A stretch of 64,000 bases of DNA from positions 8,596,033 to 8,660,032 of the forward strand of contig JAJEKV010000047.1 in the NCBI GenBank assembly GCA_021234155.1, given 5' to 3'. This document shows positions 21,278-30,933 of this stretch, piece by piece; position 1 is the first letter of the stretch, and every line of letters begins with the position of its first letter. The notes under the pieces were generated by a model. It was not told the origin of the DNA, did not search any database, and saw nothing but the letters and a program-made list of their open reading frames with translations. Source of the stretch: Isoetes taiwanensis. Lineage: Eukaryota; Streptophyta; Lycopodiopsida; Isoetales; Isoetaceae. The position numbers were made by a program, and so were the translations under genes.

Positions 21278-21940
21278 TCTGTTTTTGCTAAAGTTGTCGC
21301 AACTTTATCTCCTTTGGTATTGTTGACAGTATTACATCAAGTTATCCAAATGCAACAAGCATGATTGCTAAATTGTTTATAGTTATTGGCTAGCATGCAG
21401 GGTTTCAATCATGCTGCCAGAAAAGATATGAAAGTTTGGGGAGGAGTCATAAATTTTGAGTAACTGGTAGGTTTGACTATATTATGTGATGTAACTTATA
21501 AACAGACAACTTGAACAGTCTAAAACCTCCTTTGTTGCTTTAAAATTGTGGGTGTCTCTTTACCTTTTTTTTTCCGTGGGTTGTCATTGCCATGACTTTG
21601 CTTACGTAATGAACGTAGATGCTTGGGAACTTTCGATTGCTATCAGTTTGCCTATGTAATCAACAGGACCTGTGAATTCCATCTATATGAAGCTGATTTG
21701 GCATGGATATAGTGGCAGTATGGTTGGCAGCTCTGCAATTTGGAGGCTGGAATTTTAAGGAATTAGCATCATCCTTTGATACCTCGTACGTAACTAGATA
21801 CAGCTTGTGCACAAACTTTCTTTTCTGCATAAAGAATTCAGTTTGTGCTTCAGTTTCTCTGTACGAACTTGTATAAAATGTCCACATACATGCTGAGTGA
21901 ACTATATGTAGGATGATTCGATAAGTTCAAAGTTATTCTT
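21278..21940. other. 3' flank of F-box gene A, duplicated in copy B
   Basis: No gene. The sequence is closely matched by 32850-33448, so the duplication includes the downstream flank. ACATA at 21884-21888 is the uninterrupted target site corresponding to the 12.5-kb transposon insertion in copy B. Confidence 0.7.
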
Positions 21941-22502
21941 TTAAGCCTCTGCACTCTCAGAGGCCTTACTTGCTAGACTTTCAACTTGGCAACTAATTTG
22001 TGCTCTAGTTTGACGATGTTCCCTAGCTTCATCTTCCTGGGCCTGTGCCTGTCTTTGATGTTCCTGAAACCTTTTGTTGGTGTATATACTGGCCTTCAGT
22101 GACGATCCGTCGGCAGATGTTTACAATTGATAGGGCTAATCTGGTAGCTTCGAAATGGCATTTATGAGCTCTTTCAGTATCTTTCATCACCTCTGAACAT
22201 AGCTTACCCATTCTGCTCATATCCAGGGCTTCATTCTTCACATCTCGTTCACGAGTCAACAATGCAGCTTGCCTATACATGTTCTATAGCATCCCAAGCA
22301 TAAAAATCTGGATTTCCTGATTTCCATGCAAAGCTTTATCAACAAATGCATGACCTTTAACCCTAGCTTAAATTGACTCACACAAGACTACATACAATCG
22401 AACCTGTTCTTTCGAATCCTTCAATTCATGAGCAAGCATTTCATCTCCATCTAAACTTGACACCAGTTCTTGTGCCACTGTAATCATATCGAGACACTTC
22501 AT
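21941..22502 (-). pseudogene. Coiled-coil-like gene remnant, minus strand
   Basis: From an ATG at 22500-22502 the minus strand reads MKCLDMITVAQELVSSLDGD, with further Glu/Lys-rich helical sequence, two in-frame stops (TAA, TAG), then YRQAALLTRERDVKNEALDM and MKDTERAHKCHFEATRLALS. After a frame change it ends QEHQRQAQAQEDEAREHRQT, RAQISCQVESLASKASESAEA and TAA (21941-21943). The heptad-like, charged composition suggests a coiled coil; the family is not recognised. The last ~21 codons are duplicated at 45930-46065 behind the large transposon, which shows that this gene's 3' end was part of the F-box segmental duplication. Confidence 0.45.
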
Positions 22503-23162
22503 GCAGTGAGATCTTCTACTCTTGCAAAATCTCATGATTCATTGTTTGAACGTACATTCTGCCAAAACCTCATGCCGTAACGGATCTGCTCTTGGTGGCA
22601 TTGAAATTGAAATGCTCCTCCTACACGCTTATTTGAGTCCGATAAGCTAACCTAGGAGGAACTTATAAGGCTGCGATGAAGAACCGTATTATTATAACAT
22701 ATGATTTTTAGATGTTTTTTGGGGTATTCGTATTGTTATACGTAGAAAGATGACGCTGGCAGGCCGGTTTTGGGAAGAAGAGCCCGTCATGGATTGGGTA
22801 CCTGGCAAATCCCATTCCTCTTTCTAAATCCGGCCCCTGCAGGTGTCGTCCCGGAGGCCTGCATCCGATGGGAGCCCTCTTTTTGCGAATCTCTTCATGT
22901 TCTCTTCTTTCCGTTGGCTCTTGCGCCGGATTTCTTCAGCAGGGTATTCCTGTGGGCACCGGATCTCTGCAATGGAGAAGTTTGCACCATGGCAGAATTG
23001 GCAAAATTGTACAGGCTCAGAAATTTTGGTGCCGAACCAGACCCAGGAATAGGGAACTTTACATTTGCTAAATTCTTGTGTTCCCTTTTAATTCTTGTGT
23101 TTCCTTTTTGTCTTATCGGTGTTGCTCTGTTTTCTTCAATCTTCACAGGCTAAAGTTTCCGG
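22503..23162. other. No gene firmly recognised
   Basis: Between 22740 and 23150 several frames are open in GC-richer sequence (for example one from 22992 reading MAELAKLYRLRNF), but no splice-consistent gene or family could be assigned. Confidence 0.3.
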
Positions 23163-23232
23163 TTGGCTCATGCCTCAGGTAAGCCAAGGGCATTGGACTT
23201 TTGTTGGGGTTCGATTCCCCAAGCCCTGGTCT
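23163..23232 (+). other. tRNA-like Pol III boxes (possible SINE head)
   Basis: A perfect B-box core GGTTCGATTCC flanked to GGGGTTCGATTCCCC sits at about 23206-23220, about 40 bp after an A-box-like TGGCTCATGCC (23165). This spacing fits tRNA-derived SINE heads. No complete cloverleaf and no tail were identified. Confidence 0.25.
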
Positions 23233-23275
23233 TCGTCATACAATACTGCTTATTACACGGAGTTCATGACACGAT

Positions 23276-23653
23276 ATGAGGCTAAGCAATGGTTCCGGGC
23301 CTTGGAATCCCAGATTTCTACATCAAGAAGGCTTCATCGTTGGATTCAAGGAGAAATACTCTGTTATATACCAGCAGGTTGTTAGCTCGACGAAGACTGC
23401 AAGTCTGTTTATTGGACAAAGTTACACAGCTGAATCTGTAAAAACTCCATGGATTTGTTTATTTTTTGGACGGGAGGGAGGACATGGGTGGCCTCCCTCC
23501 CGTCCAAATCTGCCTTTGTTTTCATAAGCTGCCGGAATTGATCCCATCTTCTTCGCCCGCCAAATCTGCCAAATCGATGAGTTCGGTGATCCGGTGAAGG
23601 CCAAGGTCAGGGTTCCATTGGAAATTCATAAGCTGGGTTACAGGAATTGTTAG
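23276..23653 (+). pseudogene. Unrecognised exon-like pieces
   Basis: One frame reads GPWNPRFLHQEGFIVGFKEK and YSVIYQQ up to a possible donor (CAG|GTTG) at about 23380. A second stretch after AAG at 23527 reads AAGIDPIFFARQICQIDEFG and DPVKAKVRVPLEIHKLGYRN before TAG at 23651-23653. The two could be exons of one gene. The second vaguely resembles LINE ORF1 (DUF4283-type) sequence, but not well enough to call. The hairpin at 23465-23508 lies between them. Confidence 0.25.
23465..23508. repeat. Perfect 17-bp inverted repeat, G-rich arms
   Basis: TTTGGACGGGAGGGAGG (23465-23481) and its exact complement CCTCCCTCCCGTCCAAA (23492-23508) are separated by 10 nt. The arms contain GGGAGGGAGG, so a cruciform or a G-rich structure is possible. 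No flanking target duplication was found. Confidence 0.8.
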
Positions 23654-24346
23654 AATTTCTTGCCAGTATGTACAGCTTCGTACTCTGTTGTGATACACAT
23701 TAAACCATGGAATGGTTTGTTTATGAGGGGTAAGTCAAGAAAGGGGGATTTGACCCCATCTTGACTTCTAATGGAGGGCTGGTAGGCTGTGAGAGGGAAT
23801 ATTACGGGAAATATCCGTTCATCCAATGGTCCAAACAAATTTTAAAACACCCCAAACGATAATGCACCCCAAATTCAAATTTAAATGAAGCTTTACTATC
23901 AAGGTTTCCAATAGTAATGCGATTGTTAGTGTATTTGGCGCACTTTACTGGCTCCCCTAACGGGAGCCAATTTTCCGACGGGAGGGATTCCGCCGGAAAA
24001 CTTTGGACGCGGCGCCGCCAGTTGAGGCGGCTCCGCTAAGAGGGTTTTCCGGTAAGAGAATTTTCTGACGTGGAAAAAAATCCCTTTCTCCTCTGATGAA
24101 CTCTGTTTTCCTGTTTCCAAGCTTCAGCAAACCCGCGAGGATGGGAGATCCAAACTTAGCGAAGATGGCGATCTCCGGTGCCATCACTCATTTTGAGCCA
24201 CAATGACGTTTGAAGGAGGCGCTGCATGGTAATGCATGGATTTGTGGTGTATTTTTTTTATTTTTCTTATGTTCTATATGTATTAATCATGTTTTTATTT
24301 GTGTGGAGGTGTTTTAGGGCTTTGGAGGCTTATTTGGGAGAGATTT
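23654..24346. other. No gene recognised
   Basis: The stretch 23940-24190 is GC-richer and contains CCGCCGG and GGCGCCGCC words, resembling a leader or promoter. No coding exon is supported. Confidence 0.3.
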
Positions 24347-24625
24347 TTTAAGGATTCGTCATCTGGAGTGTTCTTTTGAAGAGTTTTTCTTGAATTTGTC
24401 GCCTAGAGTCTTCTTTGGAAGATTTTTTTTGCTGGATTCCACCCGGAGTCTTCGTTTGAAGAGTTTTTTGCTGGATTCGTCGTCTGGAGTCTTCTCTTGA
24501 AGAGTTTTTTGCTGGATTTGTTGCCTAGAGTCTTCTTTGGAAGATTTTTTTTTTGGGATTCATCTCTTGGAGTGTTCTTTAGAAGAGATATTTGCTGGAT
24601 TTGTCGCCTGGAGTCTTTCAGCTAA
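24347..24625 (+). repeat. 41-bp minisatellite, seven units
   Basis: The unit GGAGTCTTCTTTGAAGAGTT plus TTTTGCTGGATTCGTCGCCT repeats with GAGT(C/G) starts at about 24366, 24406, 24446, 24487, 24528, 24570 and 24611, a spacing of 40-42 bp. Confidence 0.9.
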
Positions 24626-25025
24626 GTAATGCAGCACTCTTTTGTTTTCTTTTATCTTTAATGTTTGATTAATTAACTTAACCTTTTGCATAGGGTTTCC
24701 ATCTGTTCGGATACTCTGTTTTCGCTCTAGAGTTCGAGTGTAGTGTTTGGAAGAATTTGTGACATAATTTTTAAGGTAAGCATTCTATTTCTTAGAGAAA
24801 TCTTTACTGAAATCTTCGAGCAAAATCTTTGACATATTTATATTTGTTTTTGTATGTTGCAGATTGTTCAAGATCCTGCATGCAGGTGTAGCAGAGTATA
24901 TATTGAATATGGTTTTCAATTTCAGCAATTTGATTGTTGTGTTTGTACTGCTCAGTATATCCAGACAATTTGAATCAATATTCTTTAAATGGTGAGAAAG
25001 AGCTACAGTTATAACTACATGTATG

Positions 25026-25108
25026 GTAGGTAAGCTCTCGAAAGCCAGAGAGCTTTTCAAAGAAGTGCCTTAGCGGGATATAATTTCATGGAATGCAATC
25101 CAATCTTT
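25026..25108 (+). pseudogene. PPR motif fragment
   Basis: The plus strand reads VGKLSKARELFKEVP, a stop, then RDIISWNAIQS. This is the helix B / helix A junction of a plant PLS-type pentatricopeptide repeat (GxxxxARxLFxxMPxRDxxSWNxxI). PPR proteins bind organellar RNA. Sequence around 25262-25310 (DAWHIFNMVL, stop, AMPRD) may be a second, more decayed motif. The stops and short length show a relic. Confidence 0.5.
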
Positions 25109-25109
25109 T

Positions 25110-26214
25110 AGTAAATGCCTGAGTATGACATGGTTGCATGGTTGAGCAAAACATACGCAATCCTCTCTCTTTGGATTAAGTTATGATATTGTCCTCATCT
25201 TGCTATGCTATATTCTATTACCATTAAAACTAACAGTCTGGAAAATTGTGCAATGTTGACAGGATGCTTGGCATATATTCAACATGGTCTTGTAAGCCAT
25301 GCCCAGGGATTCTTCCATCAAAAAGATATTGGAACAGGTATAAAAGAGATGATGTTTCTTCTAAGCTATAACATTTAAAAAAAAAATCAGGAGGATGTGA
25401 TACCATTATTATTATGGAAATTGCTCAAGAAGTAATGCTGGCACGAGCCTTCCAATAGAAAGGCATATTAGATCTTGAAATGCCATGATGTCTGCGTGAC
25501 AATCACAAAAATCTCTATATCTTGCAATGAATAGCCAGCTTCATAAGCCAATATTTAAAGCTTCCAGTGTGAAGGAGTTTTGCTAGACACTTGGAACCAG
25601 GGGCATTCTCAACCTTAAATGGTGCACTACTTCAATGTTTGATTATACAGACACCAGAGATAACACGAGATGCTCTGCAAAAGATCATAATGGTGTAGGA
25701 AACTTGCTCAGATGTTCCCTTCTTGCAGAGTTCGAACTTGCTCGGATGGTCCTTGAGCTTGCCAAGTTCCTGGATGCTAGAATTGAACAGCTATGCAAAA
25801 GGTACCCTAATAGTTAGATCAGCTTGGTACTCTCAAATACGGATAATACTGGAAAAATGTAACAAATATAAGAGTGATGTTAGAACACTCCGTGCAATAT
25901 TAGTATTTATGAATCAAAACAATCACTAGCATGTGAGTAGGCATGGTCAGGCAATTCTGCCTTCCTCTGCTATAGAATCTTATGTCCTCAAGGTTTTGGG
26001 TTTCTACACAGTACAAACAAGATTTATAATATAAGGACATCCTTGCCGTGTATATGATTCCTCTACTAGTGCATTCCCTTTGACATGGTGACAGGACAGC
26101 CAGTGTATTAAACACACATTCAACTTCCTCCAAACTTTGCATATTTTGCATTTTTGTAATAATAAAAGGATATTTAACAATAGTAACTAACTGAATCCCA
26201 CTTTCAACATTTTG
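25110..26214. other. No gene firmly recognised
   Basis: Open frames at 25635-25817 (plus) and 25900-26229 (minus) have no recognisable family or splice borders. The minus one ends in the left copy of the Replitron flanking repeat. Confidence 0.3.
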
Positions 26215-29200
26215 TTTGTAAATATGCATGCCTCTTCCTAATCGCTCTTCCTAATGGCTCTTCCTAATGGCTCTTCACTCATTCCATCCCAAAAAAATCA
26301 CCGCTGTCCATACAGATCGACGGTGGGCGCATCACAGAATCGGACAACAGGAGCCGAAATTTGGTGCCCCCCACCTCACAATCCAACAATCACAAGGAGA
26401 TTCGCTTATGAGAGAAGTCCAGAGGGAGAATAGGTCAGTGCCATCCACCTCACAATCCAAGAACGAAAAACAGAACCACTATTTAAGAAAAAGGGGCCGG
26501 AAGTTGCAGATTTATCATAACACAGATGAGAATTTGCTGCGCAAAGCTTGTTCTTCACCTCCTGCTGAAAGCAACGTTTCTGAAAACATACAACTGATTC
26601 AAACATTACACAGATATTACACAGATGCTGAAATCTTTCTGCAGAAAGTGAAAACCTGATTCAAACATTAGAGAGATGTTCAAAGCAACATTTCTGATAA
26701 GATATCATTCAAACATTACACAGAAAATAACCCACAAACTACAAAACGTGATTCAAACATCTCCACAAACTACAAAACGTGATTCAAACATTACACAGAA
26801 AATAACCCAAGCTTCCTGACAATTGCACTGATTGCAAACAAACCAACATTTCTGATAACTTAGCATTTAAAAGGTTTCTGTTGAAAACTTGTTCTATAAG
26901 TCACTCATTGCTGAAACCTGACTTCTCACACAACCAACCAAAGACTTGTTCTCTAAGTCATCCACTGCCAAAACCTGACTTCTCACACAAGCAACCAAAG
27001 CTATAAAACTGTACAGAGAAGATAAAGTCTGATCATGCTCGCATAGTGCTAGGATGTGCCGCTGCAAGCTCATGAAGCTGCCGCAGCTTAGACAACAGCA
27101 TCGCTCGTACATGATTCACTTCACCTCTAAACACTCTTCTGTCCCGCACTGAAATCTCAATATCCGGATCATCTGCTGCAACTAGAGCTTCTTCTAGGAG
27201 CGTTGGTTAAAGCAACGGACAATGCATGCACGATTCGCCAAGTCTGCGATTTCATCCACTCGACATCAAAAAAAGGAGCAACAAAAGCAGGAACCACTCC
27301 TATAACACGCCTCTCCATAGGCTCAACATCCAACGCAATAAACGTAGAGAAGGGAGGAGGAGGAGTGGGATCCCTCTGTCTCCCCTCAGGCGCAACATCA
27401 ACATCCGCCCCTGCAACACAAGATTCACCTCATTAGCAACCTGCAACATGAAAATCAGCAAACAATTCAAAAGCTCATACTATCCAATATCAAACGCAGG
27501 GTCCGGCTCATCTAAAGGAATATAATCCTGGAAAAAGGGGCGGCTGCCATCTACAGGTGGAACGAAAGCGGGAGTCTCGTCACGGTACTCCTCATCTGGA
27601 GGATAATCCACTATATCTACTCCATCATCGTCATCATCACTCTCATTCTCATCCTCTTCTAGCATTGCGTCCAGCTTGTCTAGCTCTGCACATGCCAGAG
27701 CATCATCCCAAAATCTATGGCGCCTTTTACCCACTTTCTCTATGGGCTCTTCCCCAGGCGGCAATCCATAAATGACGCATCGCACGTCCTTGATAGAAGC
27801 ATTCCTCGGATCCAGCGTAAGCCTCCATGCAGCCTCTACTCTATAGTAACTGATTCTCGCTGAATTCCAAGGAAGGACCCATGCGCTAGACAAAACAAAC
27901 TTACCAGTACGTAACATCCGTGCAATCATGTAGCAGAGACTCGGAGTTCTCTGCCTTCGCCCGTGGTATAATACAAAGTGGCTCCCACGACTGAGCAAGT
28001 TCCTATTATCTAGAACCACGCAATGTTTTATCTCCCCAGCACCATACAATGCGTACAAGTTTTTACCACGTTCGAGCTGCTCGGCTGTAACCTCCTTCAT
28101 ATGATTCCTGTAATGTAATTTCCCAGCATCTTTCAGACAATAGCCAAGCATCCCTTCAAAACAATGTAAGCGCATGTCTTTCAACGCCTTACACATGATT
28201 ACTCCACCTGGCGGCCGAAAATTTGTCCAATCTAACGCCTGCCTCAAACGAATGTTTACAGCTGCTGGTGATGTTGCAGCAATTCGAAAAACACATTGCA
28301 GGTATAAATGGTCAAGCTCGGAACCACGCTCTACCGCCACCATCCCTGCAACGCAATCAGAATCCAAAAACCTGCACACCCTGACATAATGGTCTTCCAC
28401 TATGTCTGACCCACTGATAGTTACAGTGACGCTGACATCCAGCACACTGCTTTTAGCTTCTCTCTGCATGCTTTTTCTCATCTCTTTCTCCTTCCTCTCC
28501 ATAGATTTCTTCTCCTCTCTCTCCTTCTTCAGTCTCTCCCGCTCTTCCTCTCTTTTCTCTTTCCACCTGCTTCTTCTCCCTTTCCACCTGCTTGTTCTCT
28601 CTCTCTACCTGCTTGTGCTCCCTCTCCACCTGTTTAAATCTTTTCCTCTCCTCCCTCTCAAACTGCTTTCTCTTCTTCTCCGCATCCCTATCATTCTGCT
28701 CTCTAATTACAATGCCACTATCCTTCCTTGGCCTGCCTCTCTTCTTAGACTGCTCACATGCATTGCAGGCATCAGCTAGAAGAGCCAAATTATACTCACC
28801 TCTCTTTGGTGACAAATGGAGCTGCTCAGAAGGCACTTCAACAAAATTACTACGATGGAATATGGGATGGGAATCAAGGCAGAGGGACCTATGTTCAGGC
28901 ACAAAATTCATGGGCACAGCAGAGCCCATGCAATTCAATTCATGGGAACCAGTATCTAACCTCCCTCTAGCAGCTCCAGTGCTGCTGCTCTCAGGAGGCC
29001 TTTCCTCCTCATCTAGGCAACCGTGCATGCCCTGCCCTGATCTAATACTCCTAGCAATTCTCTTCAACATAGAAAGACTCTGGAACATACCTGTGTTGGC
29101 CTGCAATTCCACACCTGTGTTGGCCTCCACAGATCCTTGGCTGCTCGGCATGGCGCTCAGACACAAAAACAAACGCACAAGCAGACGATGGCAGTCTCTT

Positions 29201-29391
29201 CCTCCCGGTCCGGAACTGGTCGCAGCGCCCATTCCATCCTACATGTTCTTGCTATTTCAGGCCGTTGACATCCAGACGTCCATGCACAAATCCGACGGCC
29301 AACAACATTAACACCAACAAAAAAAAACCCCTGCCACACCACCAGTTCCCATTTTCCATCGGGGAACCTACTTTGTAAATATGCATGCCTC
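26215..29391 (-). mobile_element. Replitron-like transposon bounded by a 20-bp direct repeat
   Basis: TTTGTAAATATGCATGCCTC occurs exactly at 26215-26234 and again at 29372-29391. The 3137 bp between contain one minus-strand gene with Rep (HUH/Y1) motifs (27480-29232). Replitrons are a recently described class of Rep-only DNA transposons with short direct repeats at or near their ends, abundant in non-seed plants; the gene and the direct repeat both fit. Next to the left repeat (3' side of the gene) is a 13-bp repeat, TTCCTAATGGCTC, present about three times (26235-26273). No terminal inverted repeat or poly-A tail was seen. The copy probably sits in an intron: an exon-like piece ends at 29520. 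Confidence 0.65.
27480..29232 (-). pseudogene. Rep (HUH, single-tyrosine) endonuclease of a Replitron, frameshifted
   Basis: Two overlapping minus-strand frames, 28453-29232 and 27480-28502, form one ~580-residue protein once a one-base shift at about 28545-28565 is allowed: the Glu/Arg/Lys-rich coiled coil runs across both. Order: Ser/Gly-rich N terminus, an AT-hook-like KKRGRPRK (about 28724-28747), a charged coiled coil (KQVEREKKQVERE), then the Rep domain and a Glu/Asp-rich tail (LEEDENESDDDDDGVD). In the Rep domain, ELDHLYLQCVFRI (28290-28315) is the HUH motif with the second His read as Tyr (TAC at 28302-28304, one transition from CAC). MLGYCLKDAG carries the motif III YxxK, with the candidate catalytic Tyr at 28140-28142. 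Rep nicks and joins single-stranded ends. The frameshift and the lost His suggest an inactive copy. Confidence 0.65.
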
Positions 29392-29519
29392 GGTTTACAT
29401 TTTCTAGACATTTTAATGCACAAAATATCTAAATGAAACAACTAAACAAAAACGGGCAAGGTCAAACTCGCTCAAGCACTACTGGGTTTAGCATGAAAAT
29501 TGAAGGATAAATTACTCAC

Positions 29520-29637
29520 CTTCTGTGGACCCATGTCCTGTTTGGCATGTAATACTAGGACCTTGATTGATAGCACATGAATAGAGCATCGCCAATAACG
29601 CACCAGTGGATTGCCTAGAAACCTGAGATGCCCCGTC
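29520..29637 (-). other. Exon-like stretch next to the Replitron
   Basis: On the minus strand an acceptor TTTTTTAG precedes 29637 and a donor GAAG|GTGAGT follows 29520. The 118 bp between is open: DGASQVSRQSTGALLAMLYS, then CAINQGPSITCQTGHGSTE. No family is recognised. If real, it is an internal exon of a minus-strand gene whose downstream intron received the Replitron. Confidence 0.35.
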
Positions 29638-30933
29638 TAAAAAAGAATACATCTAGCATTCAAGAGTCCAGAGACCTGCATTCTAACGTATTTATTTCCA
29701 AAGAATACATTAGAAACATATATTTGGTAGGCCTGACTTTCAAAGACAGTCTCCAATATGTATACACCTAATGCAAAAGCCCACTTCATAGCACACAAGA
29801 TGAAGATGCAGAGCCTAATAATTTCTTGTTCTTAAAAATTAGTAGAGGATTTTGATCACAATCTTAATTCGATCCAGTGCACTTGTTTGCTACTTTTCTT
29901 TCTCAGCTACCATCTTGCTATTTAACATTTAGGGCATTCAAAGCCAGCAGCATCATATATTCCATCACACCACCATACAAAAATAACATATCTTCGGGTA
30001 CTAATTAAAGAAAAACACAGGTACATTATCAACAAGTCAATTTGCCGGTTCATTACGCCCTACCTTCAAGCGCAGTGTATCAAACTCCATTCTTGATGTC
30101 CTCAAGTCTCAGAACTTCCCAACTCTTGAAAGGATTTGAAGCCCACCACGCAACCACGGTCTTCATAGCTCTCCCTCGCAAAGCTCTGCCATGATTTTTT
30201 TGCACACATTTGTAAAAAAAAAGATTGGCGTGGCTGAACACGTGAATGGGCTTGAATTCCAGAAAATCTCGCCCCTCGAGTTAGGCAACCATGCCAGTGA
30301 TCAGACTTCTATCCCTAAAACTCAATAGAAAGATGAATATATGATGGGGGATAACCCAGTAAACCATACATGGACCAATTAAGGGTTGAGGCTACAGACC
30401 AGGCTGCGTAAAAGGTTTTTTTACTCTTTAACTCTACACGTATAGACTACGTTTTATGGTTGTATGTGTTCTTAATTGCATTGAAACTTTGGTTGTTCAT
30501 TTAAGAATGTTCCTATTCTAAGGAATAACATGTCTCAGCACCTATTCTACTTTCTGATACTAGATTTTTAGCAAGTTTTGCTTATACAATATTGATTCTT
30601 TTATTTTTATTTAGGCATACACTGTTTTAATTCAGATAAAAGATCTACATTGGGTGAAAGGCTATACGGCGGAAAAATATAATGTATCTTTTGGACCTCA
30701 CATAATTACCATTATCATGCTAAGTATGTGTTGTTTGGCTGCAGGTACTGGTTTCTCCCTCTCAATGTGGATGCTTTTGCTTGAATACGATCCTGGAAAA
30801 TGAGAGGCACTTGGATCATCAAGTTAAAATGGTCTACTTCAAATAGGAATTTTGATTCATCCTCCTACGTGCTTTATTGACACTAAGTTATTGTGCTAGG
30901 ATTTCTAGTTCATTTCGTTGCTAAAAAGCAAGT
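29638..30933. other. No gene recognised
   Basis: AT-rich sequence, no coding frame with recognisable content. It marks the unrelated left flank of F-box copy B. Confidence 0.4.

Noticed and set aside
23163-23232. A tRNA gene
   Set aside because: The B box is perfect but no acceptor stem or anticodon arm can be paired. Kept only as possible SINE-like Pol III boxes.
27480-29232. Geminivirus or other CRESS-virus insertion
   Set aside because: The Rep motifs are only distantly CRESS-like. There is no superfamily 3 helicase and no capsid gene, and the gene is long, with an AT-hook and coiled coil, as expected of a transposon Rep.
26215-29391. Reading the 20-bp direct repeat as a LINE target-site duplication
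   Set aside because: No poly-A or LINE coding lies inside; the only gene is a Rep endonuclease. Terminal direct repeats are known for Replitrons. The alternative is not fully excluded, because a short 13-bp repeat lies next to one end.
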